From: Dyella sp. BiH032
GTDB taxonomy: Bacteria; Pseudomonadota; Gammaproteobacteria; Xanthomonadales; Rhodanobacteraceae
Assembly (NCBI RefSeq): GCF_031954525.1
Contig: NZ_CP134867.1
Coordinates: forward strand, 3,906,001-3,970,000
Direction: 5' to 3'
DNA: 64,000 bases
Of the stretch, positions 17,528-27,037 are shown piece after piece (position 1 is the first letter of the stretch; every line of letters starts with the position of its first letter). Under the pieces are notes generated by a model. The model worked only from the letters and a program-made list of their open reading frames with translations, did not search any database and was not told the DNA's origin. Made by a program: the position numbers and the translations under genes.

Positions 17528-18223
17528 CTATTTGACCAGCGCGAACTCCACCGCCGCCGCCGCGTGCAGCGCGGTGGTGTCGAACAGCGGCACCGGGCTG
17601 TCGTCGCGCCCCACCAGCAGGCCGATCTCGGTGCAGCCCAGGATGATCGCCTGCGCGCCGCGCGCGGCGCAGTCGACCATGATCTCCCGGTAACGCTGTC
17701 GTGACGACTCGCGCACGATGCCGGCGCACAGTTCCTCATAGATGATGCGGTGGACGTCGCGGCGCTGTCCCTCGTCCGGCACGATGCAGCGCACGCCGTA
17801 GCGATCGCGCAGGCGCGCGCGGTAGAAGTCCTGTTCCATCGTGAACGCCGTGCCCAGCAGGGCGACGCGATCGAAGCCGGCTTCGCGCAGTGCCGCGCCG
17901 GTCGGGTCCGCGATATGCAGGAAAGGTAGCGGTGTCGCCGCGACGATGGCGGGGGCCACTTTGTGCATGGTGTTGGTCGCCAGCACGATCACCTGGGCGC
18001 CGCCGGCCTGCAGGCGCCGCGCGGAAGCGGCCAGCAATTCGCCGGCCCGCGCCCAGTCGCCCTGGCGCTGCAGGGCCTCGATCTCGCCGAAGTCCAGGCT
18101 GTCCAGCAGCACGCGCGCCGAGCGCAGCGGCCCCAGGCGATCGCGCACGCCGCGGTTGATGAGCTGATAGTAGACGACGCTGGATTCCCAGCTCATGCCG
18201 CCGATCAGTCCTATCGTTCGCAT
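17528..18223 (-). CDS. Aspartate/glutamate racemase family protein (YgeA-like), first catalytic Cys replaced by Ala
   Basis: A 231-residue protein with the YgeA-type opening RTIGLIGGMSWESSVVYYQ and the second-site motif GCTEIGLLV with C197. The first site reads VLATNTMHK, with Ala at residue 82 where characterised broad-specificity racemases have Cys (CTNTMH). Two cysteines act as the acid/base pair in this family, so classic two-base racemisation is doubtful; the protein may be a lyase, isomerase or degenerate form. It starts 17 bases after the permease gene, so it is the last gene of a rhomboid-permease-racemase transcript. Substrate is probably an amino acid. The family call is firm, the activity is not. 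Confidence 0.85.
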   Translation of the reverse strand: MRTIGLIGGMSWESSVVYYQLINRGVRDRLGPLRSARVLLDSLDFGEIEALQRQGDWARAGELLAASARRLQAGGAQVIVLATNTMHKVAPAIVAATPLPFLHIADPTGAALREAGFDRVALLGTAFTMEQDFYRARLRDRYGVRCIVPDEGQRRDVHRIIYEELCAGIVRESSRQRYREIMVDCAARGAQAIILGCTEIGLLVGRDDSPVPLFDTTALHAAAAVEFALVK

Positions 18224-18240
18224 CGGCGGCTCCGGGAAAG

Positions 18241-19602
18241 TCAGGCGGCCCTGGGCTCGAACGCCCGCATGCGGTCGCCGATGCCGAGGAAGCGATAAGC
18301 CAGCGACAGCAGCACGATCCACGCCGCGCCCACGTAGAGCGCGACGCGCGTATCCGGGCTGTAGCCGAGCATGAACAGCACGAAGCCCAGGAACAGCAGG
18401 CAGACCACGCTGCTGGCCGGCCACGCGCGTAGTGCGAAGGCGGTGGCGCCGTGGCGGCGCCGGAAGCTGAAGTGTGCGATCAGCACCATGGCCCAGGTCC
18501 ACACGGTGTTGAAGGCCAGGATCGACATCATCATCGCGAAGATGCGCTCGGGGACCAGGTAATTCAGCAGCACGCCGAACACCAGGCAGGCCAGCGTCAC
18601 CAGCACGCCGCGCACCGGCACGCCATGCTCGCTCACTTTGTCGAGGAAGGCCGGCGCCTGCCCCTTCGTCGACAGGCTGTACAGCATGCGGCTGCCGCTG
18701 AACGTGGTGCTGTTGAAGCCGGACAGCGCCGCGGTGATCACCACGAAATTGATCAGCCCCGCCGCCTGCGGGATGCCCAGCTTGGCGAAGGTGGTCACGA
18801 ACGGGCTGCCCTGGGTGCCGAGCTGGTTCCACGGGTAGATCGCCATGATCACGAACAGCGCGCCCACGTAGAAGATCAGGATGCGCCACAGCACCGAGTT
18901 CACCGCGCGCGGAATCGTGCGCTCCGGTTGCGCGGCTTCGCCGGCCGCCATGCCGATGGTCTCGATGCCGCCGAAGGCGAACACCACCACCGGCAGCGCC
19001 AGCACCATGCCGGTCACCCGGTTGGGAAACCAGCCGCCGTGCGACCACAGGTTCGCCAGGCCCACCGGCTGGCCGCCGTTGCCCCAGCCCACCCAGATCA
19101 TGCCGGCGCCGCCGAGGATCATCAGCACCACCGTAACCACCTTGATCAGGGTGAACCAGAATTCCATCTCGCCGTAGACCTTCACCGCCATCAGGTTCAG
19201 GCCGCCGATCATGGCCACGCTGCCGAACACCCAGATCCATTGCGGCAGGTCGGGGAACCACTGCTTCATGTAGATGCCCACGGCCGTGCTCTCGGCCATG
19301 CCGACGCCGACCATCAGAATCCAGTAATTCCAACCCGTGAGGTAACCGGCGAACGGCCCCAGGTAGCGGTGCGCGTAGGTGCTGAAGGAACCGGCGACCG
19401 GATCGTGCACGGCCATCTCGCCCAGCGCGCGCATGATCACGAAGATCATCGCGCCGCCGACCATGTACGCGAACAGCACCGACGGTCCGGCCAGGTTGAT
19501 CGCATTGGCGGAACCGAGGAAAAGACCGGCGCCGATCGCCATCCCCAGGGCCATGAAGGTGATGTGGCGGGGGGTGAGCCGGCGCTGCAGGTGCTGAGTC
19601 AT
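18241..19602 (-). CDS. Amino-acid permease, AAT/APC family
   Basis: A 453-residue transporter with about twelve membrane helices. The opening LTPRHITFMALGMAIGAGLFLGSANAI and the ALGEMAV-x-DPVAGSFSTYA block are standard for the APC superfamily amino-acid transporter group that includes ProY, AnsP and GabP. FAFGGIETIGMAAGEA in helix 6 is also typical. It carries amino acids inward with protons; the sequence alone does not settle which, though proline- or aromatic-type substrates are common in this subgroup. It starts 26 bases downstream of the rhomboid protease gene and is followed by the racemase-like gene, suggesting joint use of amino acids from proteolysis. Confidence 0.9.
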   Translation of the reverse strand: MTQHLQRRLTPRHITFMALGMAIGAGLFLGSANAINLAGPSVLFAYMVGGAMIFVIMRALGEMAVHDPVAGSFSTYAHRYLGPFAGYLTGWNYWILMVGVGMAESTAVGIYMKQWFPDLPQWIWVFGSVAMIGGLNLMAVKVYGEMEFWFTLIKVVTVVLMILGGAGMIWVGWGNGGQPVGLANLWSHGGWFPNRVTGMVLALPVVVFAFGGIETIGMAAGEAAQPERTIPRAVNSVLWRILIFYVGALFVIMAIYPWNQLGTQGSPFVTTFAKLGIPQAAGLINFVVITAALSGFNSTTFSGSRMLYSLSTKGQAPAFLDKVSEHGVPVRGVLVTLACLVFGVLLNYLVPERIFAMMMSILAFNTVWTWAMVLIAHFSFRRRHGATAFALRAWPASSVVCLLFLGFVLFMLGYSPDTRVALYVGAAWIVLLSLAYRFLGIGDRMRAFEPRAA

Positions 19603-19628
19603 CGAAAATACCGAGGGAGAAAGGAACG

Positions 19629-20243
19629 TCAGCGCATCAGGCGCCGGCGCGGCTTGATGGGCAGCTTGCCGCGCCAGTACTGGATCAGCACGAAACCGCC
19701 CAGCATGCCGCCCAGGTGCGCAAAGTGGGCGATGCCGGGCATCCAGCCGGTGGTGCCCGAAATCAGCTCCAGCAATCCGTAGCCGGTGACGAACAGCCAG
19801 GCGGGAATGGCCGCGGGAATCGGGAACACGATCAGCCGCTCCTGCGGCCACATCATGCCGAAGGCCAGCAGCAGGCCGAAGATCGCGCCCGAGGCACCGA
19901 CCGTGGGCGTCTGGAAATCCTGCGCGACATAGCGCAGCCACAGCAGTTGCAGCACGGAGGCGGTCAACAGGCAGACGAAGTAATACAGCGTGAAATTGCG
20001 CCCCCCGAACAGCCGCTCGATGCGTCCGCCGAACATGAAGAGCGCGTACATATTGAAGAACAGGTGCAGGAAACCGCCGTGCATGAACGCATTGGTCACT
20101 ACCTGCCACGGCTGGAAGTAACCACTGCCCAGCGGCCACAGGGCGAACGGCGCCGCCAGCTCGGGCATCAGCCACTGCAGCAGGAAGACCGCCGCGTTGG
20201 CGATCAGCAGGTTACGGGTGGCCGGGGGAAGGTCGTAGAACAT
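19629..20243 (-). CDS. Rhomboid family intramembrane serine protease
   Basis: A 204-residue, six-helix membrane protease without a cytosolic N-terminal domain. The catalytic Ser is in GASGAIFG (S118), the partner His in FAHLGG (H176), and HLFFNMYAL (N64) gives the conserved oxyanion Asn; GGRIER after helix 2 is the family L1-loop signature. ATG 20243 gives the usual short MFYDLPPATRNLLIAN start. Rhomboids cleave membrane proteins within or next to a transmembrane helix; the substrate is unknown. First gene of a leftward three-gene run. Confidence 0.92.
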   Translation of the reverse strand: MFYDLPPATRNLLIANAAVFLLQWLMPELAAPFALWPLGSGYFQPWQVVTNAFMHGGFLHLFFNMYALFMFGGRIERLFGGRNFTLYYFVCLLTASVLQLLWLRYVAQDFQTPTVGASGAIFGLLLAFGMMWPQERLIVFPIPAAIPAWLFVTGYGLLELISGTTGWMPGIAHFAHLGGMLGGFVLIQYWRGKLPIKPRRRLMR

Positions 20244-20928
20244 GGGGTAATCCGGGAGCAGCCGCCCAAGGGTAGCGGCTGCGGCCCCACGCCGCCATCG
20301 ACGGCCGGAAAGCGCCCGCAACAACCTGCGACAATGCGCCACATGCATGCCGCGGAGCCTTGCGGGACGCGGTGCGGTGGCGCTGCAACAGGTTACTTCC
20401 GGCCGGATGGCGACGGCGCGGACGGCCACCGCTGGTTGACATCGCTCGACGGCAATGGAGAAATCGGCGTCCACACGGCGAGTCCCCACCGCCGTCGTCT
20501 CCATGCAGGAATACTTCTCGCCGTGACTATCCAGGGCCGCCGCCACACCGCCAGTGCCACGCATCGCATGCACGCGATGTGTTGTCGCTGTCGTCGCTGA
20601 TCGCGCGCCGCCCTCCGTCCGGGCGCCACGTCCGGACGTCCCCAGCAAGCCAGCGCCGTTTCCACGCGCGCATGCCGGATACCACGATGCCTTCCGTCTT
20701 CGAATCTTCGCCCGCGAGCCGCTTTGCCGTTGCCGTCCTGGCCGGCATGCGCTGTTGTCGCCGCGGTTGACCGTTCTTCCGGTTGATCCGTCCGCCCGGA
20801 CGGCGACCGCAGGCGTCCCCGCGCCTTAACCGCGCCGCACCCCGGCGTCCTCCCCCACGCAGCTCCCCCGCTGCATCCCCATCGTCCCTGATGCCTGGCC
20901 CCGCGCCGGGAGGGACGCGTCTACAGGA
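20244..20928. other. 685-base intergenic region between rhomboid and TonB receptor genes
   Basis: I see no credible gene here: the open frames on both strands are Arg- and Pro-rich translations typical of non-coding GC-rich DNA. A TTGACA hexamer at 20437-20442 could belong to a promoter but has no clear -10. Promoters for the divergent rhomboid and receptor genes must lie here. No riboswitch, Fur-like box or repeat family was recognised. Confidence 0.5.
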
Positions 20929-23703
20929 ATGCTTCACCAAATGCACAAGCCCAGCCTGCTCACGCTCGCCATCGCCACGGCGCTCGCGCTCTCCGCGCCC
21001 GCCACGCGCGCAGAGGAATCGTCATCTCCGCAAGACGGCAAGACACTCGAACAGATCACCGTCACCGGCTCGCGCATTCCGCGCGTCGACGTCGAAGGCC
21101 CGTCGCCGGTGCTCACCATCAGTGCGTCCGACATCCAGGCGCGCGGTTTCCGCAGCGTCTATGACGCGCTCAACGCACTCAGCCAGAACACCGGCATGAC
21201 CCAGGGCGAAGACTTCGGCAACACCTTCACGCCGGCCGCCAACACCATCAACCTGCGCGGACTGGGCCCCAACCACACGTTGGTACTGGTCAATGGGCGC
21301 CGAGTGGCGGATTACCCGGTGGCGTACGACGGCTCGGTCAACTTCGTGAACCTGGCCAACCTGCCGGCGGTCATGATCGACCGCATCGAAGTGCTGACCG
21401 GCGGCGCCTCGGCGGTCTACGGCTCGGATGCGATCGCCGGCGTCGTCAACGTGATCCTCAAGCAGAAGGCGAACGGCATCGACGTGGATCTGCGCGCCGG
21501 CGGCACGCAGGGCGGCGGTGGCGCGAACCAGCGCCTGCAGATCGGCGGCGGCCACCGCTGGGGCAGGCTCGATGCCGTCTTCGGCGTGGAGCTGACGCGT
21601 CGCGAGCCGATCTGGGGCACCGACCGCCGCTTCATGGACTCGCTTGCGCGCGATCCCAGCCTGGCCGGCCAGCCGACGCTGCCGACCGCCGTGTTCTATC
21701 GCCGCGATATGAGCACGGGCCGCTACATCGATCCCGGCGCGGGCACGTGCGAAGCGCTGGGCGGCCTCTACGGCGGCACCGTGCGCCGCGCCTACAACCC
21801 GCGCCTGGGCTACTACTGCGGCAGCGATCGCGCGCCGCCGACCTTCTGGACCGTGCAGACGCAGCAGCGCAACGTCAACGCCTATACGGGCCTGCACTAT
21901 CGCCTGGACGACGACACCGAGCTGTTCGGCGACTTCATGCTCGGCGTCGACCGCATCCGCAACACCACACGTGCGCCGAGCTGGATCTCGCTCGCGGCCG
22001 AAGGCAGCTACTTCGTCAACGGCAATACGGGACAACCGGAACGCTGGTACCGCCGCTTCTCCCCCGAAGAGATCGGCGGCCGCACGCAGGCCGGCGGACG
22101 CTTCTTCGAACGCGCGTGGAACGCGACCGTGGGCGTGCGCGGCAAGCTCGGCAGCCACTGGCGCTACGAAGCGGCGTACAACCGCTCCGAGTACGACAAC
22201 GTCACCACCCGCCGAGCCTTCCTCGCCGGACTGGACGAATACTTCCTGGGCGAACGCTCGGGCACGGCGGGCGGAACAGCCGTCTATACGCCCGATCCCG
22301 CACGGCTCTATCAGCCGCTGACGCCGGATGCATGGGACCGGCTCACCGATACCTACGCCAGCCACAACAACGCGTGGGTGCAGACCTTGAGCCTGAGCGC
22401 CAACCATGACGACCTGTTCGCCCTGCCCGGCGGCTCGGCCGGTTTCGCCGGCGTGATCGAAGCGGGCAGCCAGGGCTATCGCAACACGCCGGACGAACGC
22501 TTGCGCGAAGGCGTGTTCTGGAACAACAGCGGCAATCTTCCTTCCAGCGGCACGCGCGACCGCTACGCCGCAGGCGCGGAACTGAGCCTGCCGCTGCACC
22601 AGCGGCTCATCGCCACGCTGGCCGGCCGCTACGACAGCTACGCCTACGCCGGCCGCCACGACCGCAAGGCCACCTGGAGCGCAGGGCTTGAGTACCGTCC
22701 CGTGGATTCGCTACTGCTGCGCGGCAACGTCGCCACCAGTTTCCGTGCGCCGGACATGAACTACATCTTCGCCAGCGCGACCAACGGCTACATCCCTGGC
22801 CTCACCGACTACTACCGCTGCCGCGTCGCGGGCCAGCCCTTCGGCAGCTGCGACTTCGCCAACCAGAGCATCAACTACACCAGCTACGGCAGCGACAAGC
22901 TGAAGGCGGAGAACGGACGCTCCTACAGCTACGGCGTGGTGTGGTCGCCCGGCCGGCAGTTCGATCTGTCCGTCGACTACTACCACGTGCGCATCGACAA
23001 CGAGGTCACCAACCTCAGCGCCGATGGCGTGCTGCGCGACGAGGCCGACTGCCGCCTGGGCGCCACGCAGGCGGGACAGCCTATAGACATCGCTTCGCCG
23101 CAGTGCCGGGCCACGCTCGCGCGCGTGCAGCGCAACGCCGCTAACGCCGTGGATCCGCTCACGGCCACGCGCATCTACGTCAATCCGATCAACGCGGCCA
23201 GCGAACGCACCAGCGGCATCGATGCCAGCGGCAACCTGCGCTGGGGCAACGCGCGCACCGGCGATTTCGCCCTGCGCCTGAACTACACGCTGGTGCTGAA
23301 GCACGAGTACCAGCAGTTCCCCGGCGGCACCGTACTGGACCTGCGCAACGGCGCCGGGCAGAGCGATTCGGGCAGCACGTACGAGTGGCGCAGCAAGCTC
23401 AACGGCAGCCTGAGCTGGAGCTACCGCAACGTCACCACCACCCTGTACGGCGTGCGCTACGGCAGCTTGCTCAATACGGATCAAAGCGGGCGGATCGCGC
23501 CCTACTTCCGCTACAACGCCAGCGTGGCATGGCGCATCAACGACCGCGCGAGCGTCTCGCTGATCGTCAACAACCTGCTGGACAAGGCGCCGCCGCGCGA
23601 CCGCACCGGCAGCGGATGGCCGTTCTATCCGGTCGGCAACTACGATCCTTACGGTCGTCAATGGTGGATCGAGGCGAGTTACCACTTCGGTTCCCGCGGC
23701 TGA
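20929..23703 (+). CDS. TonB-dependent outer-membrane receptor
   Basis: A 924-residue receptor: signal peptide ending ATRAEE (about residue 29), plug domain starting at ITVTGSRIPRVDVEGPSPV (the TonB box region), with NLRGLGPNHTLVLVNGRR, RIEVLTGGASAVYGSDAIAGVVN as plug signatures, and a barrel ending in the outer-membrane pattern YHFGSRG. Plugs of this SRI-type are common in the expanded receptor sets of Xanthomonadales that import peptides, sugars or siderophores. The start could be 20929 (just after CAGGA) or 20941. An M28 peptidase lipoprotein gene follows by 106 bases, which suggests a peptide substrate, but this is inference. Confidence 0.93.
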   Translation: MLHQMHKPSLLTLAIATALALSAPATRAEESSSPQDGKTLEQITVTGSRIPRVDVEGPSPVLTISASDIQARGFRSVYDALNALSQNTGMTQGEDFGNTFTPAANTINLRGLGPNHTLVLVNGRRVADYPVAYDGSVNFVNLANLPAVMIDRIEVLTGGASAVYGSDAIAGVVNVILKQKANGIDVDLRAGGTQGGGGANQRLQIGGGHRWGRLDAVFGVELTRREPIWGTDRRFMDSLARDPSLAGQPTLPTAVFYRRDMSTGRYIDPGAGTCEALGGLYGGTVRRAYNPRLGYYCGSDRAPPTFWTVQTQQRNVNAYTGLHYRLDDDTELFGDFMLGVDRIRNTTRAPSWISLAAEGSYFVNGNTGQPERWYRRFSPEEIGGRTQAGGRFFERAWNATVGVRGKLGSHWRYEAAYNRSEYDNVTTRRAFLAGLDEYFLGERSGTAGGTAVYTPDPARLYQPLTPDAWDRLTDTYASHNNAWVQTLSLSANHDDLFALPGGSAGFAGVIEAGSQGYRNTPDERLREGVFWNNSGNLPSSGTRDRYAAGAELSLPLHQRLIATLAGRYDSYAYAGRHDRKATWSAGLEYRPVDSLLLRGNVATSFRAPDMNYIFASATNGYIPGLTDYYRCRVAGQPFGSCDFANQSINYTSYGSDKLKAENGRSYSYGVVWSPGRQFDLSVDYYHVRIDNEVTNLSADGVLRDEADCRLGATQAGQPIDIASPQCRATLARVQRNAANAVDPLTATRIYVNPINAASERTSGIDASGNLRWGNARTGDFALRLNYTLVLKHEYQQFPGGTVLDLRNGAGQSDSGSTYEWRSKLNGSLSWSYRNVTTTLYGVRYGSLLNTDQSGRIAPYFRYNASVAWRINDRASVSLIVNNLLDKAPPRDRTGSGWPFYPVGNYDPYGRQWWIEASYHFGSRG

Positions 23704-23809
23704 TCGCACGAAGCTGCGCGCCCGCTGCAGAGCGCATGAACTTGCGCGTTTGCAGCGGGCCGCGACGCGGGTACATTCGCGCCTGTCGCCGTGCAGGGAA
23801 TACGGGGAA

Positions 23810-25456
23810 ATGCGCCGCTTCTGCTCCATCCTCGCCATGTGTGCCGCCGTAGCCGCGTGCCAGCATCCGTCGACGCCGACGCGCGACGGCGAAAGCGCGG
23901 CGAGCTTTTCGCCGGGCATCATGCCGGAGGATTTGGCCGTCCATTTCCACGCCCTGTCCGCGCCGCCCATGCGCGATCGCTCGCCCGGCGGCGAAGGCGA
24001 ACGCCGTACCATCGATTACCTCATCGCCCAGTTCCAGCGCATGGGCCTGCAACCCGGTGCCGGCGACGGCTGGACGCAGGAGGTGCCGTACGTGCGCAGC
24101 TCCGTATTGCACCCGGAACGCATGACGCTGCGCATCGATGGCGGCACGGAACCGCTCTCGCTCGCCTGCGGCATCGACATGGTCGCCAGCTCGCCGGCCA
24201 ATCTCGCGCACGCGGCGATCGAACATTCGCCTGTCGTCTTCGCCGGCTATGGCATCGACGACCCGGAGCAGGCCTGGGACGATTACGCAGGCCTGGACCT
24301 TCGCGGCAAGACCGTGGTGCTGCTCGCCAACGATCCGGGCTGGGCCACGCGGGACCCCGCTCTGTTCCGCGGGCGTACGCCAACGTTGTTCGGCTCCTGG
24401 CGCTACAAGCTGGAACAGGCCGCCCGGCATGGCGCGGCCGCGGTGTTCGTGGTGCACGACGAAGCAGCGTCCGGCTATGCGTGGAACGCATTGCGGCAGC
24501 GCTGGGGCAGCCCCTGGTACAACCTTCCCGGCGACGCGGCCGCCATGCCCGCGATCGCGGGCTGGCTCAGTGACGGCGCCGCGCGCCGCCTGTTCGCAAG
24601 CGCGGGCGCGGATTTCCAGGCCCTGCGCATGGCCGCGCAGCGACGCGGTTTCCGGCCCGTCGCCCTCACCGCGAACGCAAGCCTCGCCTTCGACAACAGC
24701 GTCAACCGCGGCGTGTCGTTCAACGTACTTGCGCGCCTGCCGGGCACCCAGCGCGCGGACGAAGTGATCGTGTATGCGACGCACTGGAATCATCCCGATC
24801 CGCGCGACAGTCAGTCCCTGCATGGCGTGGCCGAGAGCGCGGCGGGACTTTCCGGCCTGCTCGAATTGGCCGAAGCCTTCGCGCATCGCGCACCGAAACC
24901 GCACCGAACCCTGCTGTTCGCCGCGCTCGCCATGGAAGAGTCGGGGCAACTGGGATCGCGCTGGTACGTCGATCACCCGCCCGTTCCGCTGGAACGCACG
25001 GTGGCGGAGATCCAACTGGATGCGCTGCCATGGATGGGACCGAGCCGCGACCTGGACGTACTCGGCTACGGCGAGTCCCAGTTGGACGACTATCTTGCCG
25101 ACGCCCTGCGTCAACAGCACCGCAGCCTGACGCCGGGCGACGACCAGCCCGACACGCTGTTCCGCTCCGACGCACTCAGCTTCGCCACGCGCGGCGTGCC
25201 GGTGCTCTATGCGCGCTCCGGCCTGGACCTCCGCGACGGAGGCGACGCGGCCGGGCGCAAGCGCTACGACGACTATCTCGCCGCCAGCGGCATCGCCCCG
25301 CCAGCGGACGGGTTGGCGACCTGGGATCTGCGTGGACTGGTGGAAGATCTGCGCGCGCTGTTCATGGTCGGCGGCCGGCTGTCGATGGAAACCACGTATC
25401 CGCAGTGGAAACCGACCGCGAGCTTCCATCGCCCCGTGATGGCCGTCGCGCGCTAG
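23810..25456 (+). CDS. M28 family metallopeptidase, lipoprotein
   Basis: A 548-residue exported zinc aminopeptidase. The lipoprotein signal is MRRFCSILAMCAAVAAC with C17 as lipid-bearing residue. A PA-type inserted domain (about 125-290, with FAGYGIDDPEQAWDDY and GKTVVLLANDPG) precedes the M28 core: H325 in ATHWNHPDP, the catalytic EE pair E376-E377 in MEESGQ, and later Asp/His ligands. This layout matches exported M28 aminopeptidases acting on N-terminal residues. ATG 23810 follows GGGGA and replaces the upstream in-frame ATG 23750. It follows the TonB receptor gene and probably works on peptides in the periplasm. Confidence 0.9.
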   Translation: MRRFCSILAMCAAVAACQHPSTPTRDGESAASFSPGIMPEDLAVHFHALSAPPMRDRSPGGEGERRTIDYLIAQFQRMGLQPGAGDGWTQEVPYVRSSVLHPERMTLRIDGGTEPLSLACGIDMVASSPANLAHAAIEHSPVVFAGYGIDDPEQAWDDYAGLDLRGKTVVLLANDPGWATRDPALFRGRTPTLFGSWRYKLEQAARHGAAAVFVVHDEAASGYAWNALRQRWGSPWYNLPGDAAAMPAIAGWLSDGAARRLFASAGADFQALRMAAQRRGFRPVALTANASLAFDNSVNRGVSFNVLARLPGTQRADEVIVYATHWNHPDPRDSQSLHGVAESAAGLSGLLELAEAFAHRAPKPHRTLLFAALAMEESGQLGSRWYVDHPPVPLERTVAEIQLDALPWMGPSRDLDVLGYGESQLDDYLADALRQQHRSLTPGDDQPDTLFRSDALSFATRGVPVLYARSGLDLRDGGDAAGRKRYDDYLAASGIAPPADGLATWDLRGLVEDLRALFMVGGRLSMETTYPQWKPTASFHRPVMAVAR

Positions 25457-25545
25457 CGTTTTGCCGCACTTTCCGGCGCCCGCCGTTACGCGCGGCGAAA
25501 GCATGGCATGGCAAGCTGGCGGGGTAGTCGCCCCTCGCCACGCCC

Positions 25546-26226
25546 ATGACCGAATCGCCCCGCCACGTCCTGCTCGCCGGAGCCACCGGGCTCACCGGCG
25601 GCTACGTGCTGCGCATGCTGCTCGCCGATCCCGCCGTCGCCCGCGTGGTCGCGCCCACGCGCCGCGCGCTGCCGCCGGCCCCGCGCGTGGAGAACCGGGT
25701 CGGCTTGCTGCACCGACTATTGCCGCAGTTGCAGACGCCGGTGGACGTGGCGATCTGCTGCCTCGGCACCACCCTCGCCCGGGCCGGGTCGCGCGAGGCC
25801 TTCCGCATGGCCGATTACGACCTGCCGCTAGCGGTGGCGCGACGGGCACGTCGCCTGGGCGCCCGGCATTTCCTGGTGATGAGCTCGCTGGGTGCGGACC
25901 CGGCATCGCGCGCGTTCTACACCCGCGTCAAGGGCGAACTGGAACAGGCGCTCATCGCGCAGGCTTGGCCCCAGCTGACCATCGTGCGGCCCTCCCTGCT
26001 GCTGGGGCCGCGGCAGGAATTCCGGCTCGGCGAAGCGCTTGCGGCACCGCTGTCGCGCCTGTTGCCGCGCCGCTGGCGCGGCATCCACGCTGAGACCGTG
26101 GCCCGCGCGCTGTGGCGGCTGGCCAGCTCCGAGGGCAGCGGCGTGCGCATCGTCGAGTCCGGCGAATTGCACCGTATCGGCCATGCGGAATCGGGACCGG
26201 GCCACGAGCGTTCCTCCGCGGATTGA
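25546..26226 (+). CDS. NAD(P)-binding atypical short-chain dehydrogenase (TIP30-like)
   Basis: A 226-residue Rossmann protein with the nucleotide motif [10 protein letters not shown] (11-20), LVMSSLGAD as the Ser strand and YTRVKGELE (about 125-133) as the YxxxK active-site pair; [12 protein letters not shown] is the typical fourth signature of the NAD-dependent epimerase-like/TIP30 group. Members bind NADPH and usually have unknown substrates. It stands alone: the M28 gene ends 89 bases upstream and a convergent gene follows. The frame is followed by a hairpin that serves the opposite strand. Confidence 0.83.
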   Translation: MTESPRHVLLAGATGLTGGYVLRMLLADPAVARVVAPTRRALPPAPRVENRVGLLHRLLPQLQTPVDVAICCLGTTLARAGSREAFRMADYDLPLAVARRARRLGARHFLVMSSLGADPASRAFYTRVKGELEQALIAQAWPQLTIVRPSLLLGPRQEFRLGEALAAPLSRLLPRRWRGIHAETVARALWRLASSEGSGVRIVESGELHRIGHAESGPGHERSSAD

Positions 26227-26251
26227 ACGCGCTGGGCGGCTCATGACGCAC

Positions 26252-26280
26252 AAGAAAAAAGGCCGCCCTGGGGCGGCCTT
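26252..26280 (-). terminator. Rho-independent terminator of the NlpC/P60 gene
   Basis: Perfect 9-bp stem AAGGCCGCC (26259-26267)/GGCGGCCTT (26272-26280) with loop CTGG. On the minus strand the hairpin is followed by a T-rich run (complement of AAGAAAAAA at 26252-26260), 25 bases beyond the stop of the leftward gene. Confidence 0.9.
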
Positions 26281-26304
26281 GGACTGCGGAAAACCTTCTG
26301 GCGA

Positions 26305-26949
26305 TCAGCCGTTCTGCGCCATGCCCTCGGGACGCTTGGCGCCGGCGAAGCGCTTGGCCCAGTAGGCCTCGTCGAGGCTGTCCACGCGCACGGTCTTGCC
26401 GCGCGAAGGCGAATGGATGAACTGGCCGTTGGCGATGTAGATGCCCACGTGCGAGACACGACCGCCGCCGCGGCGACCGCCGGCGGTGCGGAAGAACACC
26501 AGGTCGCCCGGCTGCATTTCCGCGCGATTGACCTTCAGGCCCGCGAGGAACTGGCCGGCTGAGTTGGTGGGCAGCTCCAGGCCGACGGCATGCGCGAAGA
26601 CGTAGCGGACGAAGCCGCTGCAATCGAAACCGGTGGAAGGATCGTGGCCGCCACGCACATAGCGAATGTCGCGCAGCTTCATGGCCAGTTCGATCAGGGA
26701 CTTGCGGAAATCGTCGACGTTGCCTGCATCGGCATCCGCGGTCTGGTCGGCGACCGGGGCGGAAGGCAGCGCGGACTGGGAAATCATCTGGGCCGGGGCG
26801 AAGACCGAAAACTGGGTCATCAGCGGCGGGGTGATCGTGGCGACGGCGGCGTTAGCCTGGGACGGTCCGCTGGGGCTGGCGAAAACGGGGCCGGAGACGA
26901 GGGCAACGGCGGCCAGCGCGGAGAGGACGGTCAATCGCTTGATTGGCAT
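26305..26949 (-). CDS. NlpC/P60 family peptidoglycan hydrolase
   Basis: A 214-residue exported cysteine peptidase. A signal peptide (MPIKRLTVLSALAAVALVSGPVFA) and a low-complexity Ala/Ser/Pro linker (25-75) precede the NlpC/P60 domain. The catalytic triad fits C110 in FDCSGFVRYVF, H167 in RVSHVGIY and H179 in FIHSPSRG. YVRGG and MQPGDLVFF are further family marks. Enzymes of this type cut the D-gamma-glutamyl-diaminopimelate bond in peptidoglycan stems during cell-wall turnover. Upstream DNA (26950-27170) is noticeably AT-richer and contains a GAAC-N4-GTTC inverted repeat. The gene ends at a good terminator. Confidence 0.92.
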   Translation of the reverse strand: MPIKRLTVLSALAAVALVSGPVFASPSGPSQANAAVATITPPLMTQFSVFAPAQMISQSALPSAPVADQTADADAGNVDDFRKSLIELAMKLRDIRYVRGGHDPSTGFDCSGFVRYVFAHAVGLELPTNSAGQFLAGLKVNRAEMQPGDLVFFRTAGGRRGGGRVSHVGIYIANGQFIHSPSRGKTVRVDSLDEAYWAKRFAGAKRPEGMAQNG

Positions 26950-27037
26950 GCGGGAAAAATCCCTTTGCTGTTCACGGGATTGGCCGTCGGATGTGTCGAC
27001 GACCGTGACGAAGGCGTGAACTTAGCAAAGCGATATA

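Noticed and set aside
20360..20770. 136-codon frame in the long gap before the TonB receptor
   Set aside because: Arg/Pro-rich, with no ribosome site, no domain and equal open frames on the other strand.
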